Source: Streptomyces sp. WAC05374
GTDB lineage: Bacteria > Actinomycetota > Actinomycetes > Streptomycetales > Streptomycetaceae
Direction: 5' to 3'
Length of the DNA: 64,000 nt
NCBI RefSeq assembly: GCF_004353505.1
Contig: NZ_SMNQ01000024.1
Coordinates: 30,594-94,593 of the forward strand
Shown here piece after piece: positions 1-7,239 of this stretch. Positions within the stretch are counted from its first letter, which is position 1. Every line of letters begins with the position of its first letter. The notes under the pieces were generated by a model. The model was not told the DNA's origin, did no database searches, and saw nothing but the letters and a program-made list of their open reading frames with translations. The position numbers and the translations under genes are program-made.

Positions 1-283
1 CCAGGGGGGTCGCCCTGAGCCCCCACTTCCTGGCGGCGAGGACGCGGGCCGCCTGGGCGCGCCGGGTCCTCTCCACGTACGCCGTGAGGGCGTCGGAGGC
101 GTTGGGGGGCCGCTGGGCCTGCTGTCCGGCGGCGGGCCCGGCCCGGCCCCCGGCGCCCGCCCCGGCACCTCCGGCACCGGTTTCGGCCGCGCAGGCGGTG
201 CCGAGCGCCGCGACCAGCAGGGCGCCCAGGACGATCCGGGCCCGCTTACTTACCCTTTGACCTTTTTGTCGTACTAGCTGCAT
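1..283 (-). CDS. Probable polysaccharide deacetylase lipoprotein, 3' end outside window
   Basis: Reading leftward from an ATG at 283 gives a basic N-terminus, a hydrophobic stretch (IVLGALLVAAL) and a Cys in GTAC, which looks like a lipoprotein signal although the -3 position is Gly and so non-canonical. An Ala/Gly-rich linker follows, then the segment RKWGLRATPL at the window edge. That segment resembles the AYAKWGLKPF segment just before the catalytic domain of the deacetylase encoded at 2285-3109. I therefore infer a paralogous exported polysaccharide deacetylase; the NodB catalytic domain itself is off the edge and unseen. No other in-frame start is obvious. The gene is divergent from the methyltransferase at 366. 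Confidence 0.5.
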   Translation of the reverse strand, partial: MQLVRQKGQRVSKRARIVLGALLVAALGTACAAETGAGGAGAGAGGRAGPAAGQQAQRPPNASDALTAYVERTRRAQAARVLAARKWGLRATPL

Positions 284-365
284 GGCGCCGCATCCTGTCA
301 GCGCACCGCCCCCGCCACCGGCCGACACCGCCGCCTGACGCGCACCATCCCCCGCCTGGCCCACA

Positions 366-1544
366 ATGGGCCGGGTGACCGATCTCGCCGCCTTCTCCGC
401 GCTCCTCACCGACGAGGGCCAGGCCCTGCTCGCCGCCCTGCGCGACTACACCCCCTCCCAGGAGCTGGCCGTCGCTTCCCGGCTGCGCCGCGACCACCCG
501 GCGGACCTGGTCACGGCGGCGCTCGGGCAGGCGCGGCTGCGGCAGCGCGCGGTGGCGAAGTTCGGCGAGCGGGACGCGCACCGGATGTACTTCACGCCCA
601 ACGGCGTGGAGCAGTCGACCCGGGCCACGGTCGCGGCGTACCGGGCCGCCCGCTTCAGGGAGCTCGGCGTCCGTGGCGTCGCCGACCTGTGCTGCGGGAT
701 CGGCGGGGACGCGATCGCGCTCGCCCGCGCCGGGGTCCGTGTCCTGGCGGTCGACCGTGACCCGCTGACGGCCGAGGCCGCCCGCGCGAACGCCGCCGCG
801 CTCGGCCTCGCCGACCTGATCGAGGTGCGCTGCGCGGACGTCACGGAGGTGGACACCTCCCCGTACGACGCGGTCTTCGTCGACCCCGCGCGGCGCGGCG
901 GCCGGGGCCGCGTGTTCGACCCGGAGGCGTACTCACCGCCCCTGTCGTGGGCCATGGACGCGGCCCGCAAGGCCCCGCACGCCGCGCTGAAGATCGCCCC
1001 GGGCATCCCGCACGAGACGGTCCCGCCGGAGGCGGAGGCCGAGTGGGTCTCGGACGGCGGCGACGTGAAGGAGGCGGTGCTCTGGTTCGGCACCCGCCCC
1101 GGCGCGGTCACCGCGACCCTCCTTCCCGGCCCGCGCACCCTCACCGGGCGGGGCCTGCCGGACCCGCGAGTGCGCCCGGTCGGCCGCTTCCTGTACGAGC
1201 CGGACGGCGCCGTCATCCGCGCGCACCTGGTCGCGGAGGTCGCCGACGACCTCGCGGGCGGCCTGGTCGACGAGACGATCGCGTACATCACGGCGGACGA
1301 GCTGCGCCCCACGCCGTACGCCACCGCGTACGAGATCACCGACCAACTGCCCTTCAACCTCAAGAGGCTGAAGGCCCTGCTGCGCGAGCGGGAGGTCGGC
1401 ACCCTGACGGTGAAGAAGCGCGGCTCGGCGGTCGAGCCGGAGGAGCTGCGCCGCAAGCTCAAGCCCAAGGGCCCGAACGCGGCCACGGTGTTCCTGACCC
1501 GCGTCGCCGGTGCCCCGACGATGCTGGTCGGCCGGCCGGTCTAG
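366..1544 (+). CDS. Class I SAM-dependent methyltransferase with THUMP-like C-terminal domain
   Basis: A 392-residue protein with a Rossmann methyltransferase core: the SAM-binding loop ADLCCGIGGD lies at about residues 106-115, an acidic end of strand 2 (AVDRD) at 128-132, and a DPAR motif at 173-176. The last ~70 residues (GTLTVKKRGSAVEPEELR onward) match the pattern of the THUMP-like domain found behind this core in actinobacteria, which suggests an RNA substrate; the exact modification is not known to me. The stop overlaps the end of the convergent membrane-protein gene by 4 bases. ATG 366 is the first plausible start. Confidence 0.85.
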   Translation: MGRVTDLAAFSALLTDEGQALLAALRDYTPSQELAVASRLRRDHPADLVTAALGQARLRQRAVAKFGERDAHRMYFTPNGVEQSTRATVAAYRAARFRELGVRGVADLCCGIGGDAIALARAGVRVLAVDRDPLTAEAARANAAALGLADLIEVRCADVTEVDTSPYDAVFVDPARRGGRGRVFDPEAYSPPLSWAMDAARKAPHAALKIAPGIPHETVPPEAEAEWVSDGGDVKEAVLWFGTRPGAVTATLLPGPRTLTGRGLPDPRVRPVGRFLYEPDGAVIRAHLVAEVADDLAGGLVDETIAYITADELRPTPYATAYEITDQLPFNLKRLKALLREREVGTLTVKKRGSAVEPEELRRKLKPKGPNAATVFLTRVAGAPTMLVGRPV

Positions 1545-2152
1545 GGGTTGCGCAGTACCAGGCGGCGGTGGCCGAGTGCCTTGGTGGCGGCGATCAGGCC
1601 GCTGATCCAGAAGATGAGCCCGGCGCCCAGGGCGTAGGCGACCTCCGTGTACGTCGTGGCGCCGGGGCGGGCGGTGGCCGGGACGACGAACGAGAGCCAC
1701 AGGCCGGCCACGCACTGCGCGAAGCCGAGCAGCAGCCACGCCAGGCTCGCGCCCGGAGCCCGGAAGCGGGCGTCGCGGACCGGGGCCGGGTCCAGGGCCA
1801 CCCACTGGAGCAGCCGGGCGCGCAGGGTGCGGTCGCGGCGGACGCCGAGCACGACCACGACGACCAGCGGCACCACGACGGCCAGCCCCAGGCAGGCGGC
1901 GAGGGCGCCCGCCATGGCCGTGAGCGGGTCACCGGGCCCCTCGAACGCGAGGAGCCCGCCGCCGACGCAGGCCCAGCCGAACTGGAGCCCCAGCAGCGTC
2001 AGCAGGGACAGCGTCAGCCGCTGCCCGCCCACCATCCGCCGCACCAGTTCCCCCACCGCCAGGGCCCGGTCGGCGAGCAGTGCCTCGCGTCCGGGCCAGG
2101 TGCGCAGGTGGACGGGCGGCGGAGGCGGGGGCAGGACGTTACGGCTGGGCAT
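1541..2152 (-). CDS. Conserved hypothetical integral membrane protein
   Basis: A 203-residue protein with a Pro-rich N-terminus and four hydrophobic segments, at about residues 48-70, 82-102, 138-158 and 168-188. The arrangement suggests a small four-helix membrane protein with both ends cytoplasmic. I recognise no catalytic motif and no named family. It is convergent with the upstream methyltransferase (4-base overlap) and separated by about 130 bases from the deacetylase gene on its other side, a gap in which I see nothing distinctive. Confidence 0.7.
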   Translation of the reverse strand: MPSRNVLPPPPPPVHLRTWPGREALLADRALAVGELVRRMVGGQRLTLSLLTLLGLQFGWACVGGGLLAFEGPGDPLTAMAGALAACLGLAVVVPLVVVVVLGVRRDRTLRARLLQWVALDPAPVRDARFRAPGASLAWLLLGFAQCVAGLWLSFVVPATARPGATTYTEVAYALGAGLIFWISGLIAATKALGHRRLVLRNP

Positions 2153-2284
2153 GGTCCGAGGCTAGCGCCCGTGATCGTTCCTCCAGCATGGCCCTCTCAC
2201 GGGCGTCGCGGGTCCCGTGTCCTCGGGAGCGCGGGGACTTCGGGGACTTCTCCGCGGGACGCCGGTGCGCGCGGGGCGCGGTCC

Positions 2285-3109
2285 TCAGACGTAGTCCTCC
2301 AGGCGCGCGACCGTGAAACCCTGCTCCTGGACCCGGCGGAGCATGGTGGCCGTCATCTGCGTCATCGTCGTGCCCTTGAGGTCCTCCGGGCCCCGGAAGT
2401 GGGCCAGGATGATGTCGCCGGGCCGGAGCTTGTGGTCGGCGCGCTGGTACTGCATGTCGGTGATCTGCATGGACTCGCGCCACAGCACGATCGCGTCGAC
2501 ACCGCACTGGGCCGCCGCGGCCCGGGTGTCCTCGTTCCAGTTGCCGTAGGGCGGGCGGAAGAGGCGCGGGGTGGTGCCGTACGCCCGCTCGAGCCTCTCC
2601 TGCTGGCCGCATATCTCCCGCTTCTGGGCGGCGGCGTCCAGGGTGCGGAGGTCGGGGTGGGTGAGGGTGTGGTTGGCGACCCCGGCGCCCAGTGCGGCCA
2701 GCGGCGTGAAGTAGCCGTAGTCCCGGCTGATGGCGGAATCCGTGAGGAACATCGTGAAGGGCACCTTCAGGTCCCGCATCATGGCGACGAACTCCGGATC
2801 CTTCTCGGCGCCGTCGTCGAAGGTGAGGAAGACGACCTTGTCCTTGGTCGGTATCTCGCTGATGACCGGAACCGGGCCCCCGTCCGCCCTCTTCACCGGC
2901 TTGACGGCGGGCGGCGCGGGCGGGGCGGCGAAGGGCTTCAGCCCCCATTTCGCGTACGCCGCGGAGGGGTCGGGCGCCTTGTCCGGCGCCTTGGGCGGCA
3001 CCGCCGCGACGGTGGTGGGCGCGGGCTGCGGTGCGCTCTGCGTGTCGCACCCCGATATGAGCAGGGCCACGGCGGTCAGCGCCGCCGCCCCCACGATGTA
3101 CTTCCCCAC
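2285..3109 (-). CDS. Polysaccharide deacetylase (NodB family) lipoprotein
   Basis: A 274-residue protein with a clear lipoprotein signal: hydrophobic residues 5-18 and lipobox LISGC with Cys21. A Pro/Ala-rich linker to about residue 90 leads to the NodB domain. Its motifs are intact: TFDDG (96-100) with the catalytic and metal Asp residues, HTLTH (147-151) metal ligands, RPPYGN (185-190) and ILAHF (234-238). It is expected to remove N-acetyl groups from a cell-envelope glycan on the outer face of the membrane; peptidoglycan or teichoic-type substrates cannot be distinguished. A paralogue appears at the left window edge. Confidence 0.9.
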   Translation of the reverse strand: MGKYIVGAAALTAVALLISGCDTQSAPQPAPTTVAAVPPKAPDKAPDPSAAYAKWGLKPFAAPPAPPAVKPVKRADGGPVPVISEIPTKDKVVFLTFDDGAEKDPEFVAMMRDLKVPFTMFLTDSAISRDYGYFTPLAALGAGVANHTLTHPDLRTLDAAAQKREICGQQERLERAYGTTPRLFRPPYGNWNEDTRAAAAQCGVDAIVLWRESMQITDMQYQRADHKLRPGDIILAHFRGPEDLKGTTMTQMTATMLRRVQEQGFTVARLEDYV

Positions 3110-3177
3110 CCGTGCCCCCGTCCGAACGCCTGATCAGCTCCGTAGTGCTTGAGGGCCGATCGGTGCCGGGGGTTCCG

Positions 3178-3438
3178 TCAGGCGGTCCCGTGTGACGTGA
3201 AACGCCACCGGTGCACCGGGCGGGTGACCAGTTCCGCGGCGGGCTCCGGGAGTTCGGGGAGGTCGGCGTCGTTGGGGGCGTCCCACCAGGTCAGGACCAG
3301 CACCCGGTCACCGGGGGCCGTGAAGGTCTCGCGGCGGAGCGGCTCGGCGGGCAGCGGCTGGGCGCGGGCCCACTGCAGCAGCTCGCCGCCCCGGCCGTCC
3401 GCCGCGCGGGCCTCCCACATGAGGGTGACCGCGGTCAT
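3178..3438 (-). CDS. Small conserved protein downstream of tsaD
   Basis: An 86-residue protein beginning MTAVTLMWEARAADGRG. Its ATG overlaps the tsaD stop (ATGA), so it is probably translationally coupled as the last gene of tsaB-rimI-tsaD. The sequence has the look of a small alpha/beta fold (RVLVLTWWDAP), loosely like dimeric ferredoxin-like monooxygenase/stress proteins, but no diagnostic residues are visible and I assign no function. Longer upstream in-frame reading runs through tsaD in another frame and is not credible. Confidence 0.65.
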   Translation of the reverse strand: MTAVTLMWEARAADGRGGELLQWARAQPLPAEPLRRETFTAPGDRVLVLTWWDAPNDADLPELPEPAAELVTRPVHRWRFTSHGTA

Positions 3439-4529
3439 GAGTAGAGGTTGTCCTTGCTGATCTCGTGGACGTGGTCGTGGTCGTGGTTCCCGGGCACGTG
3501 CGGGTCCGTCACCGGCAGGGACGAGTCCGCCGACAGCTCCAGGTCCGAGGCCGGCCGGTTGCGGGCGACCATCTCGGCGCCCAGGGCCGCGACCATCGCA
3601 CCGTTGTCGGTGCACAGCCCCGGGCGCGGCACGCGCAGCCGGATGCCGGCGCGTTCGCACCGCTCCTCGGCCAGTGCCCGCAGCCGGGAGTTGGCGGCCA
3701 CGCCGCCGCCGATCATCAGGTGGTCGACGCCCTGGTCCTTGCAGGCCCGCACGGCCTTGCGGGTCAGGACGTCGACGACCGCCTCCTGGAAGGACGCCGC
3801 CACGTCCCGTACGGGCACCTCCTCGCCCGCCGCGCGCTTGGCCTCGATCCAGCGCGCCACGGCCGTCTTCAGGCCCGAGAAGGAGAAGTCGTACGCGGGG
3901 TCCCTCGGCCCGCTCAGCCCGCGCGGGAACGCGATGGCGGCCGGGTCGCCCTCCTTGGCCAGCCGGTCGATCACCGGCCCGCCCGGGAAGCCCAGGTCCA
4001 GCACGCGCGCGATCTTGTCGAACGCCTCGCCCGCGGCGTCGTCGATCGTCGCGCCCATGGGGCGGACGTCGGAGGTGATGTCCGGGGCGAGCAGCAGTGA
4101 CGAGTGGCCGCCGGAGACCAGCAGCGCCATCGTCGGCTCGGGCAGCGGCCCGTGCTCCAACTGGTCGACGCAGATGTGCGAGGCCAGGTGGTTCACCCCG
4201 TACAGCGGCTTGTCCAGGGCGAACGCGTACGCCTTCGCCGCCGACACGCCCACCAGCAGCGCGCCCGCGAGGCCGGGCCCGGCGGTGACGGCGATGCCGT
4301 CCAGGTCGCGGGCGGAGACGCCGGCCTGCTCAAGGGCGCGCTCGATGGTCGGGACCATCGCCTCCAGGTGGGCGCGGGAGGCGATCTCGGGCACGACGCC
4401 GCCGAACCGGGCATGCGTGTCCACGCTCGACGCGACGGCGTCCGCGAGCAGGGTCGTGCCGCGGACGATGCCGACGCCGGTCTCGTCGCAGGAGGTCTCG
4501 ATGCCGAGGACGAGGGGTTCGTCAGCCAT
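3435..4529 (-). CDS. tsaD: tRNA N6-threonylcarbamoyladenosine transferase TsaD
   Basis: A 364-residue ASKHA-fold enzyme (Kae1/Gcp/YgjD family) that transfers the threonylcarbamoyl group to A37 of ANN-decoding tRNAs in the cytoplasm. Visible signatures are GIETSCDETG near the N-terminus, NHLASH (iron-binding HxxxH) at about 110-120, SGGHSSL, FSFSGLKTAV and GGGVAANSRLR. The C-terminus carries an unusual His/Asp-rich tail (HDHDHVHE). ATG 4529 is chosen; a GTG one codon upstream is possible. The start overlaps rimI, and tsaB is two genes upstream, so the t6A partners TsaB and TsaD are co-transcribed while TsaE is at 6724. Confidence 0.96.
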   Translation of the reverse strand: MADEPLVLGIETSCDETGVGIVRGTTLLADAVASSVDTHARFGGVVPEIASRAHLEAMVPTIERALEQAGVSARDLDGIAVTAGPGLAGALLVGVSAAKAYAFALDKPLYGVNHLASHICVDQLEHGPLPEPTMALLVSGGHSSLLLAPDITSDVRPMGATIDDAAGEAFDKIARVLDLGFPGGPVIDRLAKEGDPAAIAFPRGLSGPRDPAYDFSFSGLKTAVARWIEAKRAAGEEVPVRDVAASFQEAVVDVLTRKAVRACKDQGVDHLMIGGGVAANSRLRALAEERCERAGIRLRVPRPGLCTDNGAMVAALGAEMVARNRPASDLELSADSSLPVTDPHVPGNHDHDHVHEISKDNLYS

Positions 4530-5019
4530 CACTCTCAGTTCCTTGTACGTGGTGAACGTTCAGGCGCATGACCAGCGCGTCGATGTTGCCCGGCTGGTAG
4601 TAGCCGCGGCGGAAGCCGATCGGCTCGAAGCCGAAGCGCTCGTACAGCTTCTGGGCGCGGGTGTTGTCCACGCGCACCTCGAGCAGGACCTCGTCGCACT
4701 CGAAGGCGGTGGCGTGCTGCAGCAGGTCGGTCAGCAGCCGGGCGCCGAGCCCGGTGCCCCACTGGTCGCGGGCGACGGCGATCGTCTGGACGTCGCCCAG
4801 TCCGCCCGCCGCCGCGAGGCCCGCGTAACCGACCACCCGGCCGTCCGCCTCGGCCACCACGTAGTGGCGGGTGGCGTGCGGGCCGCGGGCGTGGGCGAGC
4901 TCGGACCAGAACATGCCCTCGGACCAGGCGTCGTCGGGGAACAGCTCCCGTTCGAGCTCCAGGACCGGCGCGATGTCCCACCAGCGCATCTCGCGCAGGA
5001 CCGCGCTCTCTGCGGTCAC
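4522..5019 (-). CDS. rimI: Ribosomal protein S18-alanine N-acetyltransferase RimI (GNAT)
   Basis: A 165-residue GNAT acetyltransferase. The acetyl-CoA loop is RDQWGTGLGARLL, preceded by the beta-strand DVQTIAVA and followed by LLEVRVDNTRAQKLYERFGF, the usual RimI signature. The GTG start overlaps the tsaB stop (GTGA) and its stop lies just upstream of tsaD, giving the standard actinobacterial tsaB-rimI-tsaD order. RimI acetylates the N-terminal Ala of S18 in E. coli; in actinobacteria the substrate range is less certain. Confidence 0.92.
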   Translation of the reverse strand: MTAESAVLREMRWWDIAPVLELERELFPDDAWSEGMFWSELAHARGPHATRHYVVAEADGRVVGYAGLAAAGGLGDVQTIAVARDQWGTGLGARLLTDLLQHATAFECDEVLLEVRVDNTRAQKLYERFGFEPIGFRRGYYQPGNIDALVMRLNVHHVQGTESDG

Positions 5020-5672
5020 TTCGGGGTGACCACCTTGTAGTTCTTCGGCACCTGGGCGTCGGGGCGCCGCAGGTACAGCGGCCGCGGTTCCAGGAACGGC
5101 TCCCCCGCCCTCAGCCGCTCGGCGGCCAGTGCCGCGAGCGCGGCGGCCGACTGGTGCTCGGGGTCGCGGGCGTCCGGGAACACCTCGCCGTACAGCCGGG
5201 CGCCCGCGCCGACCGCCGGGAGGCCGGCGACCCGGTCGGCGATGTCGGCGGGCCGGTCGACGGCGGGGTCGGTGGCGCGGGTGCGGCGGTCGTCGTACCG
5301 CGCCCAGTAGACCTCCTTGCGGCGCGCGTCGGTCGCCACGACGAACGGCTCCTCGATCCCGGAGGCGTACGCGAGGCCGTCCAGCGTGCACAGCCCGTGC
5401 ACCGGGACGCCGCCGAGCGCGGAGGCGAAGGTGGCGGCGGTCACGAGGCCGACCCGGAGTCCGGTGTACGGGCCCGGCCCGACGCCCACGACGATGCCGG
5501 TGACGGCGTCCAGCTTCAGCCCGGCCTCGCGGAGCACCCCGTGCACGGCGGGCAGCAGCAGTTCCCCGTGGCGGCGCGCGTCGACCTGACTGGACCGGGC
5601 GAGGACGGAGTCCCCGTCGTGCAGGGCGACGGTGACGGCGGGTGTGGCGGTATCCATGGCGAGCAACAGCAC
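5016..5672 (-). CDS. tsaB: tRNA threonylcarbamoyladenosine biosynthesis protein TsaB
   Basis: A 218-residue inactive ASKHA paralogue of TsaD that scaffolds the TsaD-TsaB-TsaE complex. Signatures are LLAMDTATPAVTVAL at the N-terminus and VVGVGPGPYTGLRVGL around residues 60-75. It is first in the tsaB-rimI-tsaD unit. The GTG start at 5672 has no Shine-Dalgarno sequence but lies 6 bases after a TAGGCT hexamer (minus strand, 5679-5684), so the transcript may be leaderless. Confidence 0.94.
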   Translation of the reverse strand: MLLLAMDTATPAVTVALHDGDSVLARSSQVDARRHGELLLPAVHGVLREAGLKLDAVTGIVVGVGPGPYTGLRVGLVTAATFASALGGVPVHGLCTLDGLAYASGIEEPFVVATDARRKEVYWARYDDRRTRATDPAVDRPADIADRVAGLPAVGAGARLYGEVFPDARDPEHQSAAALAALAAERLRAGEPFLEPRPLYLRRPDAQVPKNYKVVTPK

Positions 5673-5678
5673 GCGAAC

Positions 5679-5684
5679 AGCCTA
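5679..5684 (-). promoter_or_regulatory. Candidate -10 for leaderless tsaB transcript
   Basis: Reading the minus strand, TAGGCT is followed by GTTCGC and then the GTG start of tsaB. A six-base gap between a -10 hexamer and the start codon is the geometry of leaderless mRNAs, which are common in Streptomyces. No convincing -35 hexamer is seen. Confidence 0.4.
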
Positions 5685-5735
5685 CGGCTCCGCGGCGGCG
5701 GGCACGGCGCCCCCGGTGCACGCGCGTGATCCTGC

Positions 5736-5741
5736 TACGGT
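5736..5741 (+). promoter_or_regulatory. Candidate extended -10 upstream of the secreted protein gene
   Basis: TACGGT preceded by TGC forms an extended -10-like element about 38 bases upstream of the GTG start at 5779. No clear -35 is visible, so this is only a candidate. Confidence 0.3.
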
Positions 5742-5778
5742 CACACCGCATACGTACGTGGGAGAGGTGGGCAGCAGC

Positions 5779-6345
5779 GTGGCAAGGAGCAGCTCGGGAT
5801 TCGTGGCCGGGCTCACCGCGGCGGCTCTGGCCGCGGTCGGCTTCCTCGCCTACCAGGCGTCGGCCACCGCCCCGGCCGACCTGTCGGCCACGGCGCCCGC
5901 CCCGGCCGCCTCGCCGACGGCCCCCGCCCCGGGCGCGGCGCCGAAGGACCCGGCCGCCGCGGCGCTCGCGGTGCCGAAGCAGTCGGGCACGGGCGTGCGG
6001 GTGGTGTACTCGCTCGGCGAGCGGCGGGTGTGGCTGGTGGGCGAGAAGAACGCGGTGACGCGTACGTTCGCGGTGATGCCGAGCACGGTCCACCCCGCCC
6101 CGGGGACCTACGCGGTGACGTCCCGCTCCGGGACCGTGCCGGGCTCCGACGGCGTCCAGATCGAGCACGTCGTGCGGTTCGCGACGGTGGAGGGCGTGAC
6201 GGTCGGCTTCAGCGCGGCGGTCGACGGCACCCTGGCCAGCCCGGACCCCTCGCGCCGCACGGGCGGCATCCGCATGAAGCGGGCGGACGGTGACGCGATG
6301 TGGACCTTCGCGACGGTCAGCACCAAGGTGGTCGTCGTCCCCTAG
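5779..6345 (+). CDS. Secreted or membrane-anchored hypothetical protein, L,D-transpeptidase-like fold suspected
   Basis: A 188-residue protein starting at GTG 5779, which has a GGAGAGG ribosome site 11 bases upstream. An N-terminal hydrophobic segment (FVAGLTAAALAAVGFLAY) acts as signal or anchor, then a Pro/Ala linker to about residue 70. The C-terminal domain (VVYSLGERRVWLVGEKNAV then TFAVMPSTVHPAPGTYAV) follows the strand pattern of YkuD L,D-transpeptidases, but the catalytic HG...SxGC motif is absent and no Cys remains. If related, it is a non-catalytic cell-wall protein. Divergent from tsaB. Confidence 0.65.
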   Translation: MARSSSGFVAGLTAAALAAVGFLAYQASATAPADLSATAPAPAASPTAPAPGAAPKDPAAAALAVPKQSGTGVRVVYSLGERRVWLVGEKNAVTRTFAVMPSTVHPAPGTYAVTSRSGTVPGSDGVQIEHVVRFATVEGVTVGFSAAVDGTLASPDPSRRTGGIRMKRADGDAMWTFATVSTKVVVVP

Positions 6346-6396
6346 ACGGGATGCCCGCGTGACGTACGCCGTCGGACGCCGTCGTACGGCTGTGCG

Positions 6397-6594
6397 TCAG
6401 GCGGCGCGGCGGCGTTCCGGGGCGGGGCCGGGAGTGTCGGTGCGCGCGTCCCGGACGTCGGGCACGTCGTCCGGGGTGACCGGGGCGTCCCCGGTGTCCG
6501 TGTCCGTGACCTTCGGCGGTGTGGAGACGGCGCTGGCCGCCGCGCACGACGCCAGCAGATCGCGCATCGACACATCCTGCTTCGACGTCGGCAT
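6397..6594 (-). CDS. Small conserved peptide of unknown function (65 aa)
   Basis: ATG 6594 is preceded by an excellent GAGGAGG site at 5-base spacing, which decides this start over the upstream ATG at 6624. The peptide begins MPTSKQDVSMRDLLASCAAA, with one Cys and an Ala-rich helix, then a Pro/Asp/Thr-rich unstructured tail ending RRRAA. No transmembrane segment or known domain is visible. An 18-base perfect inverted repeat lies 31-48 bases upstream of the start and probably controls it. A modified-peptide precursor or a small regulatory protein is possible, but I have no direct support for either. Confidence 0.6.
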   Translation of the reverse strand: MPTSKQDVSMRDLLASCAAASAVSTPPKVTDTDTGDAPVTPDDVPDVRDARTDTPGPAPERRRAA

Positions 6595-6624
6595 GGTCGC
6601 CTCCTCGGGCTGCGGGGCAGGCAT

Positions 6625-6642
6625 GGTTAGGTAGACCTAACC
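6625..6642. promoter_or_regulatory. Perfect inverted repeat, iron-box-like operator candidate
   Basis: GGTTAGGTAGACCTAACC is an 18-base perfect palindrome with a 2-base centre, directly upstream of the small peptide gene. The TTAGGT/ACCTAA halves resemble those of DtxR/IdeR/DmdR iron boxes in actinobacteria, but the spacing between halves (2) differs from the classical 19-base box. It therefore looks like a repressor operator whose cognate regulator is uncertain. Confidence 0.55.
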
Positions 6643-6723
6643 GGTCCTGGTATCCATGTGACCACGCCCTGGACGTACGGCGCAACATCATGCCGACGTC
6701 TTGTCGGAAAGTAAGGCCCCCCG

Positions 6724-7239
6724 TTACCCCAGCGCCAGGTCCACTCCCGCCCAGCGCGCGCCGTGTCCGGTCAGCGTCACCATCCGCCGCTCGTCGTCCG
6801 TGGAGCCGACGACCCGGTGGATGACGACGTGCAGCCGGTCCTCCGTGAGGTCCTCGACCTTGCCCTCGCCCCACTCCACGACCACCACCGAGTCGGGCAG
6901 CGAGACGTCGAGATCGAGGTCCTCCATCTCGTCGAGCCCGCCGCCCAGGCGGTAGGCGTCGACGTGGACGAGCGCGGGGCCGCCCACCAGGGACGGGTGG
7001 ACACGGGCGATGACGAACGTGGGGGACGTCACCGCGCCGCGCACCCCGAGGCCCTCGCCGAGCCCGCGCGTCAGCGTCGTCTTGCCGGCGCCGAGCTCGC
7101 CGGTGAGCATCACCAGGTCGCCGGGGCGCAGCAGCTTGGCGAGCGTGCGGCCCAGTTCCTGGGTCTGGTCGGGTGAGTGCAGGGTGAGACGGGCGGTGGC
7201 CGTGGCCCCGTCAGGTGCCGGGCTGTGCGGTGCTTCCAT
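6724..7239 (-). CDS. tsaE: tRNA threonylcarbamoyladenosine biosynthesis ATPase TsaE
   Basis: A 171-residue P-loop ATPase of the YjeE family. The Walker A motif is GELGAGKTT, followed by TRGLGEGLG, the TSPTFVIA segment and VHVDAYRL, with VVVVEWGEGK near the end of the core. It hydrolyses ATP to reset the TsaBD complex in t6A synthesis. ATG 7239 (MEAPHS) is preferred to a TTG three codons upstream. Its 5' end overlaps the 3' end of the hydrolase gene by 29 bases, so the order alr-hydrolase-tsaE on the minus strand is probably one operon. Confidence 0.95.
   Translation of the reverse strand: MEAPHSPAPDGATATARLTLHSPDQTQELGRTLAKLLRPGDLVMLTGELGAGKTTLTRGLGEGLGVRGAVTSPTFVIARVHPSLVGGPALVHVDAYRLGGGLDEMEDLDLDVSLPDSVVVVEWGEGKVEDLTEDRLHVVIHRVVGSTDDERRMVTLTGHGARWAGVDLALG

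Noticed and set aside
6625..6642. Palindrome considered as a classical 19-base IdeR/DmdR iron box
   Set aside because: Half-sites match in part but their spacing does not, so I call it only iron-box-like.
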